This document shows positions 5,273 through 9,756 of a stretch of 9,756 bases of DNA, one piece after another (positions within the stretch are counted from its first letter, which is position 1; each line of letters opens with the position of its first letter). Source of the stretch: JAJNBK01 sp035642715 (GTDB lineage: Archaea; Thermoproteota; Nitrososphaeria; Nitrososphaerales; Nitrososphaeraceae). The stretch lies in NCBI GenBank assembly GCA_035642715.1, contig DASQRW010000222.1:1-9756 (forward strand). Direction: 5' to 3'. A program made the translations under genes and the position numbers. The notes beneath the pieces are model-generated. The model was not told where the DNA came from. It was given only the letters and a program-made list of their open reading frames with translations, and ran no database searches.

Positions 5273-5670
5273 TTACTCCCTTCCATTCTCTAGTAGAAAA
5301 GTTCGCACTTCTGGGTGAGTCAAAGTAGCGATCTCGATGACTGATCGCTCGATTGATTGATGACATATGTAGTATATCCATCATAATCAGGAACATCGAT
5401 TAACTGCTCGTGTTACTATTGCACTTCTCCATCAGCACCAATAATTCCATTGGCAGCAAGTTTCATCTCTATATGCAATATTCTTGGAACGAGTTAAACT
5501 GCTCCTCCAACCAGTAAGACAACAAGTAAGACTGAGGCAACACAAAATAAAAAAAATGAAAGCAAATAGATCTAGGCTAGGTTATTGCAATAAAGTGCTC
5601 GTCGTTTGATTTTTCCTGCTTCTTGTAGTTCTCTACTATTTGATTTAGCTTCTTTTACCGTTAGGGGGCT
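5273..5670 (-). pseudogene. Decayed single-helix membrane protein
   Basis: One minus frame from 5670 reads VKEAKSNSRELQEAGKIKRR (charged, cytoplasmic), CNNLA, then a TAG. A long hydrophobic stretch follows, with FFLFCVASVLLVVLLVGGAV, then a TAA, LVPRILHIEMKLAANGIIGA, two adjacent stops, and LIDVPDYDGYTTYVINQS. A frameshift near 5350 leads to IERSVIEIATLTHPEVRTFL and LENGRE at a TAA (5275..5273). The plan is a cytoplasmic N-terminus, one transmembrane helix and an exterior or C-terminal domain of about 80 residues. At least four nonsense codons and one frameshift mean it is dead. I do not recognise the family; the C-terminal helix resembles no motif I can name. Confidence 0.55.
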
Positions 5671-5725
5671 TCAATAATGAAACTTCCCTCCTTCAAGTAC
5701 GAGAAGACAAAATCATGGGCTGGCA

Positions 5726-5923
5726 ATGAATGAAAATGAAGTGTTAGGTTTATTAATCATCTCTAATAGTTCTTGGATATTGATAGCGAATAATAAAATG
5801 CTTCCACAGAAATCATTAGTTTTGGCAACTTTGTTTTTAGTAGCAATATCTGGAATAATGTTATTTAATGGGGTGAGCATAAATATGATAAACAACATTA
5901 ACCAAGCCAAAGTATTATTATAA
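5726..5923 (+). CDS. Possible 65-residue membrane protein
   Basis: An ATG-initiated frame with two hydrophobic segments: VLGLLIISNSSWILIA (about 6-21) and a longer SLVLATLFLVAISGIMLF (about 30-47), separated by a short basic loop, ending NINQAKVLL. The second segment is a good transmembrane helix. No TATA box is obvious at the leaderless distance. A minus-strand frame of the same length covers almost the same DNA (5713-5910, TTG start) and is also hydrophobic, so strand assignment is uncertain. I prefer plus because it has an ATG start and a stem-loop just after its stop. No family is recognised. Confidence 0.42.
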   Translation: MNENEVLGLLIISNSSWILIANNKMLPQKSLVLATLFLVAISGIMLFNGVSINMINNINQAKVLL

Positions 5924-6300
5924 TACCTGTTATGCAGGACAACAAACTTGTAGCATACAAGTTAGTTCAATAGAAGCTTATGAGTAGTTGCAACTTGTGG
6001 CCTTTTTTTTGATGCTTTACAGTTAATGGACCATTTTGAGTCAATTTCTATATTATAGTTGGGGCCAGTGGGATGTGAAACAAATTTGACCTAAATTTTG
6101 GTCCTACTATAAAAATATAGGTCCAACACTTTTCAATAATATTTTGGATTTGAATCCCTCGATAAAGTGGGGCCAATTACATATAATATAACTAAAGAAG
6201 TACCTCTTTTTTATTTGAGTCATTTTATATTCTATAATTTGGACTTTCAATACTTGCTTGATAATATATGGTTAATGCTATATTCTATTTTTAACTAACT
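5924..6300. other. Gene-free region between two genes, rich in small repeats
   Basis: No convincing coding frame was found on either strand; the best (minus, about 39 codons starting MTQIKKRYFF) has no family features. The region holds a stem-loop at 5945-5963, the eight-base palindrome GTTGCAAC at 5987-5994, a run of eight T at 6003-6010, two direct copies of TGGGGCCA about 110 bases apart (near 6060 and 6169), repeated GGTCC motifs, and the inverted repeat CTATA-AAAA-TATAG at 6107-6120. Confidence 0.55.
5945..5963. terminator. Perfect stem-loop AACTTGTA-GCA-TACAAGTT
   Basis: Eight base pairs with a three-base loop, 22 bases after the stop of the plus-strand membrane-protein candidate. It is followed at 6003-6010 by eight T, about 40 bases later. 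It could act as a terminator or RNA-stabilising hairpin, or be a binding site. Confidence 0.4.
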
Positions 6301-7362
6301 TTACAATTTTTGTGGAGTAGTAACTAACTTCCCAAACAATTGTGATTCCATCATTTTTATGTGACCGATCACCATATCTTCAAATGGATAAATCGTATCT
6401 ATTATTGCTTTTATTTTTCCTTTACTTGTCCATTTAATTACTTCTTCTAATCCTGCCTTCGTTCCTTGAGTAGCTCCAATAAGATTTAGTCCTCTAAAGA
6501 AGAGATATCTCAAGTCTAGTTTCGAGTCATATCCAGTTGTGGCTCCAGTAGATACTAAGGTGCCTCCCATGTTTAAGAGACTAACTTCTTGTGCAAATAC
6601 AGACTTTCCAATATGTTCAAAAATAATATCTACACCTTCTCCTTGATTATTATTTGCTGTTAAATTTCTAACTTTCTTGTACCAATCTGATTCTCTATGA
6701 TTTACAACATGATCAGCACCTAATTCAAGACATTTATCCATTTTTTCTTGATTACCAGCTGTTGCAATAATATCACAATTGAACAACTTTGCAATTTGAA
6801 TACCTGCTATTCCCATACCACTTCCACCTCCCATAATCAAAACAGTTTGTCCTGGTTGAATATTAGCTCTAGTAACTAACATGTGCCAGGCTGTCATTCC
6901 AACCATAGAAATAGCCGCTGCTTCTTGAAAAGAAAGATTATCTGGGATTTTTATAATATTGACTTCTGGTAAATATGTATATTGAGCAAATCCTCCCCAT
7001 AAAGGACCAGTTTGAAAACCCCATACTTGTCTTTGGCGACAATCATATTCTTTGCCAGAAGTACAATCCTTACATATTCTACAGGTTAGATTGGGATGTC
7101 CTACTATTCTGTCTCCTTTTTTTATATCTAAAACATTTTCTCCAACATCTACTACTGTTCCGGAAATATCGCTTCCGGAAATGTGAGGAAGAGGAATCTT
7201 AATTGGTTCTCCCCATATTCCCCAAAGATCATTGTAATTATAAGATGCTGCTTCAACTTTTATAAGAACTTGGTTATGCTTAATTTTAGGAATTTCTATC
7301 TCTTCTATTTTTACAACTTTTTGTGGATCTTTATTATGTTCATGATATACTGCTGCCTTCAT
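6301..7362 (-). CDS. Medium-chain dehydrogenase/reductase (zinc alcohol dehydrogenase or quinone reductase type)
   Basis: Cytoplasmic NAD(P)-dependent oxidoreductase of 353 residues, full length for the MDR superfamily. The N-terminal GroES-like half carries QVLIKVEAASYNYNDLWG and ISGSDISGTVVDVGENV. The structural zinc site is complete: Cys94, Cys97, Cys100 and Cys108 in CRICKDC...DC. The catalytic-zinc ligands of classical alcohol dehydrogenases are replaced (the usual Cys is in YNYND, and GHE is GSD), so it is closer to quinone oxidoreductase, enoyl-thioester reductase or acryloyl-CoA reductase types; the substrate is undetermined. The Rossmann motif is GGGSGMG at 168-174. I start at ATG 7362..7360 (MKAAVY), the family norm; an in-frame TTG seven codons earlier would put the start almost in the promoter. 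No neighbouring gene shares its strand closely. Confidence 0.93.
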   Translation of the reverse strand: MKAAVYHEHNKDPQKVVKIEEIEIPKIKHNQVLIKVEAASYNYNDLWGIWGEPIKIPLPHISGSDISGTVVDVGENVLDIKKGDRIVGHPNLTCRICKDCTSGKEYDCRQRQVWGFQTGPLWGGFAQYTYLPEVNIIKIPDNLSFQEAAAISMVGMTAWHMLVTRANIQPGQTVLIMGGGSGMGIAGIQIAKLFNCDIIATAGNQEKMDKCLELGADHVVNHRESDWYKKVRNLTANNNQGEGVDIIFEHIGKSVFAQEVSLLNMGGTLVSTGATTGYDSKLDLRYLFFRGLNLIGATQGTKAGLEEVIKWTSKGKIKAIIDTIYPFEDMVIGHIKMMESQLFGKLVTTPQKL

Positions 7363-7388
7363 TTTACTATAAAAAATATACAATAGAA

Positions 7389-7396
7389 ATTTAAAG
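7389..7396 (-). promoter_or_regulatory. TATA-like box of the MDR gene
   Basis: CTTTAAAT on the minus strand is centred about 30 bases before the ATG at 7362. This gives a near-leaderless transcript and favours that ATG over the TTG at 7383, which lies only 6 bases from the box. Confidence 0.45.
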
Positions 7397-7413
7397 TATA
7401 GGTTTACAAAACA

Positions 7414-8100
7414 GGCTCTGTTAACTTAACCTCCTTCAATTAACAGAAATTTCATAAATCTCATTCTATCCATATTCATATGTAAATAAAATATGTACAT
7501 TTTTAACCAATTATGAACATGTAGTCTATTACAATTAATTTTTCTACATGGAAAATAATTATCAAAACATTCTGTTCTATCTTTAAAGTATTGAACTGTT
7601 CGCTCAATGATGCTTCTGTCATGGAATGAGTGAAGATGATGTTTTATCGTTGCAAATTTACTAGCATATGGATACCATGTCCCACCGTCAGTAGAGACTG
7701 GATGCTTTCCATATCTTCTAACTAATTCTTGCAGAAACCGTTCCGCGGCAACAAGTATGCTTCTTCCAAAAGAAATTTTAATACCAAGAATAAGCTTGTC
7801 TGTTGGTTCTATGGCAATCCATAACCAAGCTTCGTCAGAGCCAATCTGTACCATGGTTTCATCAATTAGAAAAGCTGCTGACACTCTTTTGCAGCAATAA
7901 ACATGTTTGGGATTAAATCTTTGAACCCATTTCCATATAGCAACATGACTTCTTCCTTTTTCTTCAAATAATGGTTGGATTGCTTTCTATGTATCTCTGA
8001 AACTTACGCAGAAAATACAAGTATAGGGCATATACATTATCACCTCTGCGGATGTTCTCTCATGTTCTAAGATGCTCATAGAGAATATGGGAGAATATTA
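7414..8100 (-). mobile_element. IS6-like insertion sequence, one end visible
   Basis: The left end is marked by GGCTCTGTTAACTTAACC at 7414-7431, resembling IS6-family terminal repeats (GGxxCTGTT). The transposase stop codon lies inside it, as in compact IS6 elements. No convincing inverted copy was found beyond the transposase start, so the right end is decayed or deleted and the boundary near 8100 is a guess. The element sits between the MDR gene and a heavily decayed region. Confidence 0.65.
7426..8079 (-). pseudogene. IS6-like DDE transposase with one amber codon
   Basis: From ATG 8079..8077 (MSILEHERTSAEVIMYMP) one frame runs 218 codons to TAA 7428..7426, broken only by TAG 7989..7987 (codon 31). 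After the TAG come KAIQPLFEEKGRSHVAIW and WVQRFNPKHVYCC, the usual N-terminal helix-turn-helix part. The DDE domain follows: Asp in FLIDETMVQIGSDEAWLW, Asp in VSTDGGTWYPYASK, and Glu in SIIERTVQYFKDRTECF. All three catalytic acidic residues remain. The C-terminus is LHVHNWLKMYIFYLHMN...LIEGG. An internal GTG at 7884 could start a 152-residue piece containing the catalytic domain but lacking the DNA-binding part. The element is probably inactive unless the TAG is an error. Confidence 0.88.
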
Positions 8101-8439
8101 GCAGCTAAAGCATTATCGCTAAGTGAACACGACCAATCAGAGATGGATAACTGATAAAAATGAGTTGTGTGATAAATGACTGATTTCTCTAGTCTATTGT
8201 TTTCTTTCATCGGATTACCATCACTATCTTACAAACCGGTAAGTCTTTTTTCTCTATTACTATTCGGGTTTTCCTCCCTTGTTTATATCAGTCCTATCAG
8301 AAATGAAAACGTAGATGCAATACACTGTTAGAAAACTCAGCGATAAAGATAATAGAAGAAGAGATAAGATCTTCTGATTCTTTTGATGTTTTCTATCTGA
8401 ACTATTTACAGACCAATAATAAAAATTGGAAATACTGAT
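8076..8439 (-). pseudogene. Decayed membrane-anchored protein
   Basis: The minus frame from 8439 reads VNSSDRKHQKNQKI, then the hydrophobic LSLLLLSLSLSFLTVYCIYV, then FISDRTDINKGGKPE and a TAG (8262..8260). A second frame overlaps and continues as NPNSNREKRLTGL, TAA, DSDGNPMKENNRLEKSVIYH and on to a TGA at 8078..8076, where it runs into the transposase start. The pattern is a basic N-terminus, one signal or anchor helix and a hydrophilic exterior. No start codon is evident. The opposite strand has a 32-codon stretch over the 5' end (8410-8505, RPIIKIGNTDSSTEF), so the boundary is uncertain. The family is unknown. Confidence 0.45.
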
Positions 8440-8609
8440 TCATCCACTGAATTCATTACATATGAGCCGTTAATAAAATCTGGCAATCTATCGGTTCAAA
8501 GTTTTTGATAGGGATTGAATTTAATCTGTCCTCTTCATATATTATTATCATCATGGCTTAACTGAATGAATATGGATACCTTCTCAGCAAGGGCTTAACA
8601 TCTACATAG

Positions 8610-8992
8610 ATAGACGCTGCAAATCCAGAAATCTCAGCGTCACTTCACTCAAAAGAAATTTTGGAAAAGATGGTACAAGTATATCTTAAAGATACTATGG
8701 CACATTGCAAGAAACATACTTATTTAGACAAAGAAGATATAATTATGTTAGAGACATAGATGACAAAGATATCCCTGCAAAGTTATGTTACTATGAATCT
8801 ACATAATAATAATATTGAACAGAAAAGTCTACTACAAAAGCTATAGCTCTTGTTGTAGAGAAAATAGAGTATATGTTACAACAAAGACAAATTGTTGTCA
8901 AAGCCTTATGTAAGCAAATAGATTTAGTCACTATTTCCGTGTTGGAGTGGAAGAGAGCATGTAATAAGAGTGGGAGATTTGTAATAGTATGA
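8610..8992 (+). pseudogene. Decayed plus-strand gene with a helix-turn-helix-like end
   Basis: Frame one (8610-8759) reads IDAANPEISASLHSKEILEK, MVQVYLKDTMAHCKKHTYLD and KEDIIMLET to TAG. A second frame overlaps and continues as VRDIDDKDIPAKLCYYEST (8747-8803), meets consecutive stops in an AAT-repeat run (8804-8818), then resumes as TEKSTTKAIALVVEKIEY, MLQQRQIVVKALCKQIDL and VTISVLEWKRACNKSGRF to TGA 8990-8992. The soluble helical composition is convincing. The last segment (ALCKQIDLVTISVLEWKRA) has the rhythm of a helix-turn-helix, which is weak evidence for a DNA-binding protein. No start is visible and no family is recognised. One frameshift and several stops mark it as dead. Confidence 0.58.
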
Positions 8993-9014
8993 ATCACTTC
9001 ATCAGGTTCTTCAT

Positions 9015-9239
9015 TCAGTTGTTAGCACATAGATTAGTTAGATCTTTATAGTTCAAAGACTCTGTTTCTATATCGTGTCTATCCTTATGCAATGTCTCTA
9101 CATCATGCCATGTTATATGTCAGTTATCTCCTTTTCTGTATGTCAATCCAATTGAATACCCCAAAAAAACTGAACATACATCAATGTCTGTGGCGTATAG
9201 CTTTTCAGTGCACTGCCAGACACATAACCGATAGTTCAT
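9015..9239 (-). pseudogene. Possible decayed gene, hydrophilic C-terminal part
   Basis: A minus frame from ATG 9239..9237 to TGA 9017..9015 contains one TGA (9122..9120). After it comes TWHDVETLHKDRHDIETE then SLNYKDLTNLCANN, convincingly protein-like. Before it, two frames compete: QCTEKLYATDIDVCSVFL (same frame) or LMYVQFFWGIQLD plus HTEKEITDI (adjacent frame). The latter would join to TWHDVE by a one-base shift and reads better. The gene lies just downstream of the 9302-9756 gene on the same strand. The hydrophobic plus-strand frame over the same DNA (9092-9391) looks like its mirror image. No family is recognised. Confidence 0.38.
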
Positions 9240-9301
9240 GTAGCGCTGTTGTCTTCTCTTTTCTCATTCTATTGTTTTATTTAAGAGTGTTCATTGCAGA
9301 G

Positions 9302-9756
9302 TTAAGCATATGGAAGCGTCGGTGTTATCTTTTGCAATTTCTCTATTATAGATTTAAGTGTCTGTCCATTGCTTGTCCATACTATAAGTGAGTGATTAGC
9401 TTCATCCTCATCCATCAGGTTTCTAAAGTTATAGATGTCATAAAGTTGCAAGCCTTGATTTTCAAACATTCTAGTATATTTGTTGAGCATCTCAGTTGGA
9501 ACTACAAATGCTCCTATTGTATCAAAATCATATTGTGGATAATATGAAGTTAAGGGATTATTATTATCAGCATTATTATTGTTCATAGTAGTTGTCTGTG
9601 TTAGTGGATTTGAAACAACTTCTATAGTTCCATTCATTACTTTCTTTCCGAAAACTGTATCATAATACGAGAAGTCACCTATTTCATTAAATGTATAATT
9701 ATGGCTGCTATTTGGTAGCTTGTCATCTTCGTCATCGGCGTCATCATAACTGAATA
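9302..9756 (-). CDS. Hypothetical protein, 5' end beyond the window
   Basis: The frame is open from the right edge to TAA 9304..9302, giving 150 visible residues. An internal ATG (9637..9635) could be taken for the start, but 39 further codons upstream are open and protein-like: SYDDADDEDDKLPNSSHN, then YTFNEIGDFSYYDTVFGKK. The gene therefore probably begins outside. The layout is an acidic segment, a short Asn-rich linker (MNNNNADNNN), and a compact domain with YDFDTIGAFVVPTEMLNKY, NQGLQLYDIYNFRNL, HSLIVWTSNGQTLKSIIE and a C-terminus ending PTLPYA. There is no membrane helix or metal motif in the visible part. I do not recognise the family. The Asn-rich linker and extreme AT codon use match the transporter's loops, suggesting local slippage rather than foreign origin. 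Confidence 0.78.
   Translation of the reverse strand, partial: FSYDDADDEDDKLPNSSHNYTFNEIGDFSYYDTVFGKKVMNGTIEVVSNPLTQTTTMNNNNADNNNPLTSYYPQYDFDTIGAFVVPTEMLNKYTRMFENQGLQLYDIYNFRNLMDEDEANHSLIVWTSNGQTLKSIIEKLQKITPTLPYA

Noticed and set aside
5713..5910. Minus-strand hydrophobic frame opposite the 65-residue candidate
   Set aside because: It needs a TTG start and has no promoter; the plus-strand frame has an ATG and a stem-loop after its stop. The choice is not firm.
6140..6175. tRNA-like T-arm (GGATTTGAATCCC) near direct TGGGGCCA copies
   Set aside because: No acceptor, D or anticodon arms could be folded at the right spacing, so it is not a tRNA.
8791..8997. Minus-strand 68-codon frame
   Set aside because: It is antisense to the decayed plus-strand gene whose translation is far more protein-like; the run of Tyr comes from the AAT repeat.
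9092..9391. Plus-strand hydrophobic 99-codon frame
   Set aside because: It overlaps the 3' end of the convincing minus-strand gene and the decayed frame beyond it; its hydrophobicity mirrors hydrophilic coding on the other strand.
1..9756. CRISPR array, defence island or biosynthetic cluster
   Set aside because: No regularly spaced repeats, Cas, nuclease or toxin-antitoxin signatures, or clustered pathway genes were found.

Overview
The window is AT-rich DNA with an archaeal look, most likely a Thaumarchaeota (Nitrososphaerota, ammonia-oxidising soil lineage, possibly close to Nitrosocosmicus or Nitrososphaera). The reasons are TATA boxes centred about 26-30 bases upstream of start codons with no Shine-Dalgarno (leaderless style), TTG starts, tiny two-CxxC zinc-ribbon proteins, a sequon-rich secreted protein and an IS6-like archaeal transposase. 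The lineage call is inference; no rRNA or ammonia-oxidation gene is present.

Full-length genes are few. They are a ten-helix EamA/DMT transporter (718-1758, +), a YCII-domain protein (3028-3324, -), a secreted protein of unknown function (3502-4038, -), a zinc-containing MDR oxidoreductase (6301-7362, -), and a gene entering from the right edge (9302-9756, -, 5' end outside). Smaller candidates are a 46-residue zinc ribbon (2302-2442, -) and a 65-residue membrane protein (5726-5923, +).

Most of the rest is broken coding sequence, readable only by joining frames or reading through stops. From left to right it comprises: an unknown gene with one TGA (306-701, -); a response-regulator receiver domain (1850-1986, +); a signal-peptide protein with a TGA (2543-2665, -); the tail of a zinc-ribbon paralogue (2702-2794, +) abutting a Rieske ferredoxin piece (2794-2910, -); the N-terminus of a SnoaL-like protein behind an intact promoter (3416-3499, +); an OsmC-family gene with one frameshift (4291-4847, +); a frameshifted zinc-ribbon gene (5022-5175, +); a single-helix membrane protein (5273-5670, -); an IS6-like transposase with one amber codon (7426-8079, -); and three decayed genes between 8076 and 9239. 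Several lesions are single-base events, so sequencing error must be excluded before those genes are called dead; others carry multiple lesions or are true fragments.

The intact genes do not form an operon: they alternate strand and several have their own promoters. OsmC, YCII, Rieske, SnoaL-like and MDR proteins suggest redox and small-molecule detoxification, but I see no coherent pathway. The best non-coding candidate is a roughly 75-base structured element at 4184-4263 with its own TATA-like box and a T-run, directly upstream of the OsmC gene. I found no CRISPR array, tRNA, rRNA or recognisable new defence system.
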